This document shows positions 36,202 to 46,028 of a stretch of DNA of 64,000 nucleotides, piece by piece. A program made the position numbers and the translations under genes. The notes under the pieces were generated by a model. It had not been told where the DNA came from. It did no database searches and saw nothing but the letters and a program-made list of their open reading frames with translations. This DNA is from Rosa chinensis (lineage: Eukaryota; Streptophyta; Magnoliopsida; Rosales; Rosaceae). The stretch covers positions 15,704,141 to 15,768,140 of the forward strand of contig NC_037089.1 of assembly GCF_002994745.2 (NCBI RefSeq), written 5' to 3'. How positions within the stretch are numbered: the stretch's first letter is position 1; each line of letters starts with the position of its first letter.

Positions 36202-36321
36202 GGTATATATACAAGGACAAGAGGAGTAGTCTAACCCTAATAGGAAACAATCATTCCTATAATTACATGATAACCTAAATAAATAAGAATCATAATTACA
36301 TAGATTTACAGCTATTCTACA
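36142..36321 (-). repeat. TE3 5' LTR
   Basis: 180 bp, directly next to the primer-binding site; pairs with 30915-31095. Confidence 0.93.
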
Positions 36322-36653
36322 GTTTAAACTAGCAGAACTATCGAAAACATTAAGAACTTGCACCTGCTCGGCTGCTCCACCACCGCCAACAATAAAGTTA
36401 GGGTCAATCAATTACCTTTCAATAAACGTATTCCCCCACTCCACCGGGCACGCTATTCTAGCTCCACTGATATTTAATGTATCATGTTATGTCTTTCAAC
36501 ACGTTAGATATGAAATTTCATGGAAACGGTCGGTGATGGCTTATTTGATCTGTTATGTTTTGTGAACTTTTGTGTGTGTTTAGTCCAAGCAAGTACCACA
36601 TTTTTGATTTTTCATGCTTCATTTTCACTTGTCTTGTTGCAAAGGCTCGGAGA

Positions 36654-37151
36654 ATGGCTGCTGCGCTTGCTAGCGGCGCAGTGTTAGGTACAGTATTTTC
36701 AGAGGTGTGCAAGGGCGTTCAGATACTGATCAGAACGTCTATGCATTTTAAAGACCTTGCCTAAGGCACCAAATTGAAGCTAGAATGCTTACCACCACTG
36801 ATCAAGCAGATTGAATAAAAAAAACATGGAACTTGATCTCTCGAACCAGCGTACAGAAAAACTTAAAATGGAACTCGTCGAGGGCCTAGAGCTTGACCGA
36901 CATTGTTCTAAGGTTGGTCCATTGGAAATCTCCAAAAAGTGGAATTACACCAGTGGATGGTTCACTTAAGAACTGGTTGGATATATATACTCATGTTGGA
37001 TGGACTGAGAGATGTGAAGGAGACCTTGCAATCGGTAAGGACAATGATTAAAATGATGCTGGGCCTGCTGGCCATGTTTATTGTTGCTCCGGGGGTTCAA
37101 ACAACTACCATTGTTATAATAAGAGGAAGCCTAACCCGGCGTGCCAAATAA
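36654..37151 (+). pseudogene. RPW8 domain with C-terminal membrane segment, decayed copy
   Basis: The ATG at 36654 starts MAAALASGAVLGTVFSEV and an RPW8 domain that is broken by a TAA at 36762, another stop near 36816 and frameshifts. The tail (36990-37151) reads RDVKETLQSVRTMIKMM followed by a hydrophobic segment and ends in TRRAK. The better-kept copy at 41955 has the same arrangement. No NB-ARC or LRR follows. Upstream, the ~45 bp before the ATG are shared with the other copy. Confidence 0.8.
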
Positions 37152-38639
37152 GCACAACGAAATAAAACTTTGGAACGAAGCAATAAGGAACAATAAGTAA
37201 TGGAGATTGGTGCCTTGGGAGGTTTTAGTTTATTCGTCCCTTGTACTCGTTTCATCCTTTATTAAATGGTGAGGTAGATAGGCTGCCGGGACGCCTTCTA
37301 CCTATAAAAAAAAATGAAAACAGAACTTTGAAAGTGTTCCAATCATCACTTATATATAGGAACACAAGGATGTAATCAGTTCATATAATTTGGTAGCTAT
37401 GCCCACTTTGGTGTTAACGAGTGGTTTTCACTATGAATAAATGAGAAACTACAATTTTGTGGCTTATTATGAAGAGTGGTCAAAATTAAAACTCCTATAT
37501 CCTTTTGGGTCTTTCTTTCATTACTAGTTGCAAATGTCCCCATGGTCGTTTTGATGATGATGTCTTGAAGCCTAGTCACGAGGAGAGTATTTGTAACACG
37601 GTTCCTCGTAGGGTTGGGCACATGGCAGACCCACATGTCAATCTGCTGAGTACAGAACCGAATCTGAACTTTTTGGACCGGGCCCAAATCATGTTATTCT
37701 CGCTGTACATAAGATATTTTATTTTAATTTTATATCTCTCTGGGCTTAAGCAACCTGCCATGCAAACTAGAATCCATTAAACTAGATGCCATCTTCCCAA
37801 AGTTCCAAGAATTGAAAGAGATGTAAACCCAGAAACAATGAAACTAACTGACCAACAAAAAAAAAAAAAAAATTTAGTTTAATCTGCCGTGACTGACTCA
37901 TAAGAACTTCAACTTTTAGCCCTGCCACTTTAATTTCTTTTTTGAAATGGTGCTCTCTGCTCGAAGTGAAGTCACGAATTTGTTAGGTCGAATTGGAAGA
38001 CAGGCCAAATCAAGGCACGGTCAAACCGGAAGACTTTGGCAGCTCCCAAGTTTGTTGAATCTCAGTAGTTGAACTACACCGGCCTTCAGATCTTTCTTGT
38101 TCCACTGATTCAACGTTTTCTGGTAACAATAGCGTTTCCTCTCCACTATTTCTTACCTTCTCCTTCACGCTTCTGTAACCTTTCTCTTCATTGTTAAATC
38201 ACCACTGGAATTAGCCATATTCTGATTCAGACCTAGGTCTGCTAGTGCTCTGTATATTCAATTCAATTGTTTATTATTTCTTGCTGTTTTCATTCAATTT
38301 CCGTCTGCTATTGCTTGTCTCTGATTTGCTTTTATTATTCTATCTGCTGAAGTAGATTTGCACAACAATTTCGATTGCGAATTTCGTAGTAATTGTATGA
38401 AATTAAGAATTTGTGTAGACTTTTTGGTTTCTGTTGTAACTTCTTTGAAGTTTACAATTCAGCTGCTCCAAGAGTGAAGATAGGGATCAACTACCTTTCA
38501 ATAGAATTTGTTCCTTGAACACTCCACCGGGCACGGTATTCTCCACTGGACTTTAATTTAACACGTTAACTCTTCAACACGTTTGGTATGATATTCCATG
38601 GAAATAATGGTCATGTCATGTTTAACTAAACTAGTGAAA
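37152..38639. other. spacer of RNL flank blocks, no gene
   Basis: Bases 37380-37960 resemble RNL 3'-flank sequence (compare 27240-27340 and 43960-44200). Bases 38040-38460 are spacer block B, copy 2. Bases 38500-38640 contain a block also seen at 45300-45400 (CTCCACCGGGCAC, AACACGTT). Open frames here are not conserved. Confidence 0.65.
38040..38460. repeat. spacer block B, copy 2
   Basis: Same block as 30551-30909, with single-base and small length differences. Confidence 0.7.
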
Positions 38640-39082
38640 TTCTCAGGAAAATGTTATAAAGTGTTCCTTGTGGTTTTAGGGTGATACTCACTATTGCCTA
38701 GTGGTTTGTGAACCCTGACCAATCTCGGTTAAAGTATTCAAATTCTTTATGTTTTATTCCCATTTAGAGAGGGAATAGCTTCCTCAACTTTGCGTAAGAA
38801 ACAAAGAATTTACATGCTTTTCATCCCAAACCACGGGCACATTAGTAACTCTGAGCCAACAGTTTCCATTCTTTAGAAAGTAGAAATTTACTTTCCATTT
38901 TTATGAGTTTTCCACATTCGAAAATTTAAACTGCGTCAGAGACTTACATGTCCACAGGTTTGTATTGGTTGAAAGGTCCTTTAGTGAGTTTTGTCGTAAC
39001 TTCGAGCATTTGCTTTGTTTTTATTAATCTCATAATACTAGTAATCCTTATCGACTCTGAAGTCTCAGTCTTTCTCGATGTG

Positions 39083-39090
39083 TATAAATA
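39083..39090 (+). promoter_or_regulatory. TATA box of exon-1-only RNL pseudogene
   Basis: TATAAATA in GTGTATAAATATGCTA, shared with RNL-5. A leader with a GTAAGT donor (39215) follows. In the second copy the box is changed to TATGAATA (near 40578). Confidence 0.6.
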
Positions 39091-39345
39091 TGCTAAGTCC
39101 CAGAGAGTTTTGTAACAACATATTTTTTCTAGTTCTCTAAGGAAGAACATATTGTCTTTATATCTCAGGACATATTGATTCAGATTTTCATCTTGTACCA
39201 TCATCACAAACAAAGTAAGTCAAAATTGAGTTTTTTATTTGTTGTATTCTTTAGCTGTTCATTTCATTGATTGTTTCCTTGTCTTAAACATTTCCATTTA
39301 AACAAGAAAGAGAAGTGCTCTAATTCAAATGTGGTTATTTTAACC

Positions 39346-39985
39346 ATGACAGTGGTATTAGTCGGGGGAGAAGCTTTAGGAGCATCGTTTCTGGTGCTGT
39401 ATGATGCCATTAAGGAACTGAATGACCATCCTTTGATGTTAAAATCCCTCCTTGGAGATATCAAATCCACACGTTCTATAAAGCACCACTGATTAAAGAG
39501 ACAGCAGAGGATGAAAAGGAATTGGATTTTCCAGAGGATGAACTACAAAATTTTAGAGTACAAATGGAGGGGGAAGTTGAGCTAATTCGCAAGTGCTCCA
39601 AGGTTGGTCCTTTGAGTCCTTACAAAAAATATAAGTATGCAAACAAACTAGTTGAATTGGGAAATTCTATGCAAAGACTGTTGGATATACTGAAAGTGCA
39701 TGGCATAAGAGATGTTAAGAAAACCTTGGTTATGGTAAAGAATATTGAGACTATGGTCCAGCAAATTGATCAATTTTGGGAGACAAAATAATCCATCTGA
39801 AATTATTGAAGGTTGGTGTGCAATACCTGAACCTCCACCGCTTGTTGTTGGATTGGATGGGCCTTTGATGGAATTGAAGATGAAGCTTTTCAAAGATGAT
39901 ATATCAATGCTTGTACTAACTGCGCCTGGAGGAAGTGGGAAAACTACACTGGCAATAAAGTTTTTTCAAGGTGGAGAAGTCAGAG
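39346..39985 (+). pseudogene. exon-1-only RNL pseudogene
   Basis: Starts MTVVLVGGEALGASF, like RNL-5. A small deletion near 39472 and a frameshift near 39770 break the frame. The third frame carries VGLDGPLMELKMKLF and the P-loop APGGSGKTT and ends at a good donor (AGAG|GTATAT, 39985/39986). No exon 2 follows; the next sequence is the second promoter copy. Confidence 0.88.
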
Positions 39986-40846
39986 GTATATTATAATGGA
40001 ACATATCAGTGTCTCTTTTTGCTTTGTCCAATAATGATTTACTTTGTAATTGTATTAGTAGCAGTAGTAATAATAAACTTATGATATTTTATTTGCATTG
40101 GTAGTATACTAGTATGTCAAAAACTAGTGAAGATTTTAGGAAAATGTTATAAATGGTCCTTATGGTTTTAGGGTGATACTCAATTTTGCCTAGTGGTTTT
40201 TGAACCCTGACCAATCTCGGTCTAAAGTATTCAAATTCTTTATGTTTTATTCCCATTTAGAGAGGGAATAGCTTCCTCAACTTTGTGTAAGAAACAAAGA
40301 ATTTACATGCTTTTCATCCCAGACCACAGGGACATTAGTAACTCTGAGCCACCAGTTTCCATTCTTTAGAAAGTAAAAATTTTACTTTTCATTTTTATGA
40401 CGTTTCCACATTACAAAACTTAAACTGCTTCAAAGCCTCATGGATCCACATGTTTGCATTGGTTGAAAGGCCCTTTAGTGAGTTTTGTCGTAACTTCGAG
40501 CATTTGCTTCGTTTTTATTAATCTCATAATAATAGTTATCCTTATCGACTCTGAAGTCTCAGTCTTTCTCGATGTGTATGAATATGCTAAATCCCAGAGA
40601 GTTTTGTAACAACATATTCTTTCTAATTCTCTGAGGAAGAACGTGTTGTCTTTATATCTCAGGACGCATTGATTCAGATTTTTGTCTTGTACCATCACCA
40701 CAAACAAAGTAAGTCAAAATTGAGTTTTTATTTGTTGTATTCTTTAACTGTTCATTTCATTGATTGTTTCCTTGTCTTAAACATTTCCATTTAAACAAGA
40801 AAGAGAAGTGCTCTAATTCAAATGTGGTTATTTTAACCATGACAGT

Positions 40847-41095
40847 TTGTTGAATCTCAGTAGCTGAACTAGACCGGCGTGCAGATCTTTCTTGTTTCAC
40901 TGGTTCATGCTTTTCTGGTAACAACAACTTTTCCTCTCTACTATTATTACTTTGCCCAGTAAGCTTTCTCTTTATTGTTCCACCACTAGAATTGGCCATG
41001 GAGATTCACACATAAGTCTGCTCTATTTTCAATATAACTTTTATTATTGCCCGCTGTTTTTGTTTACTTTTCCGTCTGGTATTGCTTAGGGAGCT
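40847..41095. repeat. spacer block B, copy 3
   Basis: Matches 30551-30830 closely (GAATTGGCCATGGAGATTCACAC, AGTCTGCTCTAT) and is fused directly to the RNL start codon region at 40846. Confidence 0.8.
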
Positions 41096-41954
41096 TGTAT
41101 TCATAACTCCAAAATTGGTATTTAGACTTCTCTTTTTTTCCAAGTAATAGTTGACTTTGTCAACTCATGTCAAATTACCAATAAAAATACTAAAGAGGGA
41201 AAGAAAAAACTTTTCTTACCTCTATGTACAGTAGTAGTATTTCCTCCAACGTAACCCTAAAATATACATCGGCAAACGTTATCTATGTCAAATTTTTCGG
41301 AATTTGACTTTGTGGTTGATCACCTATCTATCGAAATAGGTTTCTTATGAAAAAAGTGTTTCAGCTATGAAATTAATAGAAAATAAGTAAACAAAAAATT
41401 ATGGATGGTGGAAAGAAGATTTGACAAGAGGTGAAAGAGTAGTAATTGTATTTCATTGATTCAGCAAAAAAGAAACATAAGCTATCTAACCTCCATAAGA
41501 TTATAAAATGTTGAAAATTTTCGCGAGGGAGGGAGCCCTTGGTTTTGTTTTATCAAGCTTAATTTTATCAAGGTAAAATAGAATTGTGAAATCTTCAAAA
41601 ATTGAAGGAGGTCCAACTACTAATTTTTGGAGATATGAATAGAAAAAAAAGGCTTTTATTGAATTTATTGGACGATGGACATTGTGGAAAAATTAAGGAG
41701 GTGTAGATAGCATATTTGTTATTTGTAAAAGAAGTCGATATCATTGTTGGATTTATCACTCTTGTTTTGAATTATTGACTTATTGTTTTGTAAAATTTCT
41801 ATATATAATCTTAGTAGTAGTTACATTACTAAAAATGTTCTATAATTATTAAGTACCTCATTTTTTATACATTGCGTCTTGTCTGAAGGCAAATAGGGAC
41901 CAAATTGGATTTTCATGCTTCATTTTCGCTTGGCTTGTTGCAAAGGCTCGGAGA
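41096..41954. other. AT-rich spacer upstream of RPW8 copy
   Basis: I see no gene or complete transposon. The last ~50 bp (TTTTCATGCTTCATTTTC to the ATG) are shared with 36610-36653 and may be the leader of the RPW8 gene. Confidence 0.5.
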
Positions 41955-42454
41955 ATGGCTGCTGTGCTTGCTGGTGGAGCAGTGTTAGGGACAGTATTTT
42001 CAGAGCTGTACAAGGGCGTTCAGACACTGATCAGAACATCTAAGCATTTTAAAGACCTTGCCAAAAACATTAAATTGAAATTAGAATGCTTGCTACCACT
42101 GATCAAGCAGATTGAGGAACAAAACATGGAACTCGGTCGCTCGAACCAGTGTACAGAAAAATTTAAAATAGAAATAGTCGAGGGCCTAGAGCTTGTCCAA
42201 AATTGCTGTAAGGTTGGTCCATTGGAAATATCCAAACAGAGGAATTACATCAGAGAACTTCGTGAGTTGGATGGTTCACTTAAGAACTGGTAGATATACT
42301 CATGTCGGATGGAGTGAGAGATGGGAAGGAGACCTTGCAATCGGTGACGACGATGACTAAAATGGTGATGGCCATGTTTATTGTTGTTCTGGGGGTTCTT
42401 GTCACAACTATTATTGTGATAATAAGAGAAAGCAAAAGGCGCTGTGACAACTAA
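41955..42454 (+). pseudogene. RPW8 domain protein with C-terminal membrane segment (frameshifted or truncated)
   Basis: An open frame of 112 aa from ATG 41955 to TAG 42291 covers an RPW8 domain without internal stops (MAAVLAGGAVLGTVFSEL; ends GSLKNW). Two bases seem lost there compared with the sister copy (TGGTTGGATATA versus TGGTAGATA). In the shifted frame the sequence continues DILMSDGVRDGKETLQSV, then a hydrophobic stretch (MAMFIVVLGVLVTTIIVII) and a basic end RESKRRCDN before TAA (42452). There is no NB-ARC or LRR. It could express the 112-aa RPW8 peptide, or be a pseudogene of a 165-residue tail-anchored protein. RPW8 domains in RNLs mediate membrane association and cell death; function here is unknown. 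Confidence 0.75.
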
Positions 42455-43229
42455 GCACAACGAAATAAAACTATGAAAGAAAACAATAAGAAACAATGAT
42501 TAATCGAGGTTGATGCGAAAATTGGAGAAATCAAACTTGAAATTGCTCCAATCATAACATAAATATAGGAACACAAGCATGTAATTAGTGGATATAATTC
42601 CATCGAGTTATGTCCATTTTGGTGTTAAATAGCGGTTTTCATTGTGAATAAATGAGAGATTAAAGCGTTTTTTCACTTATGTAGTGAGAACTCCTTGTGT
42701 CTCTTTACAGCGAGTGATTAAGATTTAGAATTCTTAGTTCAGCGTCATTTGATCTGGTGATATTAGTCTCTCATTTAGAAAAAATAGATTGTGAGTTTGA
42801 CTTACGAAAAATTAATTGTTGTATTTCTTGATGTAATAAAAAAATATATATAGAACTCTGTGTCTAACAATCCTCTTGGCTCTTTCATTACTAGCTCAGT
42901 AGTCTGTTACTGTTAACATGCGATGCAGTATTTTACTGTTAATATGCGATGCAGTCTTCTCCGAATTCTAGCGAACCCTAGCCGCCATGGCTGGGGATCT
43001 AAGCAACGACGGTCGGCGCCACCACCAAGCGGAATCTTCTCCGCCTCTTACTCCCTCCTTGCGGTGACTCAACATCAGTCTCTTTTGATGAGCTCCCAAC
43101 CAATTGCTGGGAAGAAGGATGGTTTTGCCACTGTCGGAATCTCACGTTGGAGAACATTAACTAGAGAGGTTTTAAGTCGTGATTTTGGTCGAATCCGACC
43201 AAATAGAGTGCGGCTCAAGGTCGGTGATG

Positions 43230-43416
43230 CAGTGGCGAACCCAGCATTCTTTTTCTATGGGGGTGTGTATGTTAAAGTATTAGATTTAGTCAGATAAGTG
43301 GGAGCATGTTTACAAAATATGAAGACAAAATACTATCTTATTAGATTAAATACATTATTTACAAAACATGAGTGGGTGCGTGAGCCCCCACTTGTCCCCC
43401 TCTGGGTCCGCCAGTG
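43230..43416. mobile_element. hAT-type MITE (187 bp)
   Basis: Ends CAGTGGCGAACCCAG and (reverse) CACTGGCGGACCCAG; perfect 8-bp target duplication CGGTGATG on both sides (43222-43229, 43417-43424), as expected for hAT elements. Confidence 0.9.
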
Positions 43417-44314
43417 CGGTGATGTGCAACCATCGCTATGGAGGTCTGGGCAAGGAGATCTGGCTGGAATTGTGTGGCGTGACTTGATGGCCAAGCAGAC
43501 GGTTCTTGCAATTATAAGGCCAGTGGCCACTAACCCTGTATGGTGGCTGACGGTGGCAGTCCGGTTTGCTGGAGGTGTAGCGCTGATGAATCGATCATGG
43601 CAACAGAGGTGTTCCTAGGCCCAAAGCATAGCAACTCTGGAGTTTCAATCTACAAAGATCGAATTTCGATTTGATGGTGGCACAATGGGTGAGGCCTCGA
43701 CGGTGGCTACAGACAATCTGAAGGGAGCTGCGGTGGTCCTGATGAAAGCTGAGATTGCGGTGGTTGAGAATGGGTGGCTGCACACAGTCTGAAGGGAGCT
43801 ATATCAACGAGGAAATGACTAGCTCAGCAGCTGCATTGAGCAAGGATGTGTGTTTGACTACTGTATTCTACTTTTCTTTCATGTATGCAACGCTAATGGG
43901 CTTTGGTCCCTCAGCCTGCAAGTAGTCATTTCCTCGTTGAAGAAGTTCTAAAAACTCCACAATATTTTACTTTTATTATTTTATATTTCTCTGGGCTTGA
44001 GGAACAAATTGCATCAAGAAAGCCCATATTACGAGTCACATAACAACAGATTGCCTGCAGCCCAAACAAACCAGAATCCATAAAACTAGATACCTCTTCC
44101 AAACTCCAAGACTTCGAAAGTGATGCAGAACAACCGACAAACACCATTAGTTTAATCTGCCATGAGTCACCCATATGAACTTTAACTTCCAGTCTACCCC
44201 TTCGGTTTCTTTTTTGAAATGTTGCTCAATGCTCGAAGCCCAATACAGAAGCAAAGAATTTCTTTGGTCGAATTGGAAGAGGAGCCGAATCAAGGCGCGG
44301 TCAATACTGAAGAC

Positions 44315-44700
44315 TTGGTAGTTCCAAGGCTGTTGAATCTGATTAGCTGAGCAAGACCGGCCTGTAGATCCTTCTGGTTCAACCTTTTCTGGGTAAACAA
44401 TACCTTTTCCTCTTCACCATTTCTTACTTTGTCCTTCACGTGTTTCTGTAAAGCTTTTTCTTTGTTGTTCCACCGCTGGAATTGTCTTCGCAACTAGGTC
44501 TGCTCTATATTCAATTCAAATCGTTTATTATTGCTTGCTGATTTCATTCAATTTCCTTCTGGTAGTGCTTTTACTATTCTCCCTGATCTGCAGAACAATT
44601 TCGATTGCGATTTCGTTGTAGTTGTATGAGTTTGGAATTAAGAATAGTTCATACTTTTTGGATTATCTTGCAATTTCTTAGAAGTTTATGTCCTGACCTG
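44315..44700. repeat. spacer block B, copy 4
   Basis: Similar to 38040-38460 (GTTGAATCTGA, ACCTTTTCTGGG, CTTTGTTGTTCCACC, GTTTATTATTGCTTGCTG). Confidence 0.65.
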
Positions 44701-45769
44701 TCGAAAACATTAATAACTGTCACATGTCCCAGGAGTGAAGATAGGGATCAACTACCTTTCAATAAAACTTATTCCTTCACCGCCACGGCACGTTATTCCC
44801 CACTACTGACCTTTAATTTAACACCTTAAGTCTTTCACGCGTTAGGTATGATATTTCCTGGAAATTACCGTGATTGGCGTACATGCTCTGTTTTGTTTTG
44901 TGTACTTTTGTTTGTTAGAGAAAGTTTTAGGGCAAATGTTTTAACTTGTCATTGGTTTCGGGTGATTCTCGGTTTTTGCCCGTCTGGTGGAAACCTGTTT
45001 AGTAATTTGGAACCCTAACGAATCTCGGTCCAGAGTACAAATATTCTTTATGTTTTACCCCCTATATAGAGTGGGAATAGCTCCCTCAACTTTGTGTAAA
45101 AAACAAAGAACTCAGCATGCTTTTCACCTGGGACATTCGCAGCTCTTGACCAAAATTTTCCATTCCTCAGAATAGTAACAATTTTTCTTTTTCTTTTTTA
45201 TTCATTTTTCTATGTCAACGAAATGAAGTTGCGTTAGAGACTTGAGTATTGCTTTGATTAAATGGTCATTTAGTGAGTTTCCTCGAAAACTTCGACAGAC
45301 TTGTTCCCTGACTCCACCGGGCACATTATTCTCCACTGACTGTATCTAACACGTTAACTCTTCAACACGTTTGGTATGATATTCCATGGAATAATGGTCA
45401 TGAAGAATGATCTCTGTTTTGTTTTGTGAAACGCTGTTTGTGATGTTTAACAAAACTGATGAAAATTTAGGGCGAACGTTATAAATGGTCCTTGTGGTTT
45501 CAGCTGATACTCAATTACTTTGGAACCCTAACCAATCTTGGTCCAAAGTACAAAAATTCCTTATATTTTACCCCCAAATAGAGTGGAAATAGCTTTCTCA
45601 ACTTTGCGTGCAGAATAAAGAACTTGCATGCATTTCACCCCTAAAGTAACAGTTTATTTAAAATTTCAACAAAAAAAAAAAACTGAAAGGTCTTTTAGGG
45701 ATTTTCCTGAAAGACTTTAAACAATTTCTTTGTATCGAACTTCGTAACGTTTATTCTTCCCTGGCTGTG

Positions 45770-45902
45770 TATAAATATGCTAGATCCCAGAGAGTTTCAG
45801 AAAATCTTCTTCTTTCCAAGTCTCTGAAGAAGAACATGTTGTCTTTTTATCTCAGGACGCATTGATTTGGATTTTCGTCTTGAACCATCATCACCACAAA
45901 GT
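45770..45902 (+). promoter_or_regulatory. TATA box, leader and 5'UTR intron donor of RNL-5
   Basis: TATAAATA at 45770-45777, then a ~120-bp leader and a consensus donor CACAAA|GTAAGT (45900/45901). The same arrangement stands upstream of 39346. An acceptor before the ATG at 46029 (perhaps AAAAATAG near 45992) is only a guess. Confidence 0.55.
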
Positions 45903-46028
45903 AAGTCAAACTTGAGTTTTTTATTTGTTGTGCTCTTGACTGTTGATTTCATTAATTGCTTTCTTGTCTTAAACATTACCATTCAAAAATAGAGAAGTCC
46001 TGTAATTTAAGTGTTGGTTTTTGTCACG

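Larger units (their letters stand above)
30915..36321 (-). mobile_element. Ty1/copia LTR retrotransposon TE3
   Basis: LTRs (30915-31095 and 36142-36321) start TGTAGAA and end TTCTACT on the minus strand; the element is flanked by GTTTA on both sides (30910-30914, 36322-36326). The primer-binding site (GCTCTGATACCA on plus, 36130-36141) abuts the 5' LTR, and the purine tract (31096-31106) abuts the 3' LTR. I count about five substitutions and one gap between LTRs in 180 bp (near 3%), so it is older than TE2. The tract near 35540-36200 is tandemly duplicated. Confidence 0.95.
38640..40846 (+). repeat. promoter duplication: 38640-39351 and 40127-40846
   Basis: Two ~710-bp copies about 1.5 kb apart include the promoter, leader and ATG of an RNL gene. 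Copy 1 continues into RNL exon 1. Copy 2 leaves homology right after ATGACAGT (40839-40846) and continues into spacer block B. Confidence 0.88.
42455..45500. other. spacer with repeated blocks and inserts, no gene
   Basis: Bases 42540-42900 and 43815-44230 resemble RNL 3'-flank sequence. Between them 42900-43810 is a GC-richer insert of unknown origin, bounded by similar ACTAGCTCAG sequences (42892 and 43818) and holding a MITE. Its frames (124 and 106 aa) cross the MITE and are unlikely to be genes. Block B copy 4 and older leader-like blocks follow. Confidence 0.6.

Noticed and set aside
38944..40707. Two similar 89-aa minus-strand frames (38944-39213 and 40438-40707)
   Set aside because: Both lie antisense to the duplicated RNL promoter and leader. 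Their likeness comes from the DNA duplication, and RNL-5's matching region has no such frame.
40757..40999. Minus-strand frame beginning MANSSGGTIK, with an ATGGCCAAT start also seen at 30716
   Set aside because: Copies of block B do not keep this frame, and the codons diverge with shifts, so a conserved peptide is not supported.
42923..43618. Frames of 124 and 106 aa in the GC-rich insert
   Set aside because: Both run across a MITE with a clean 8-bp duplication, so neither is an ancestral coding frame.
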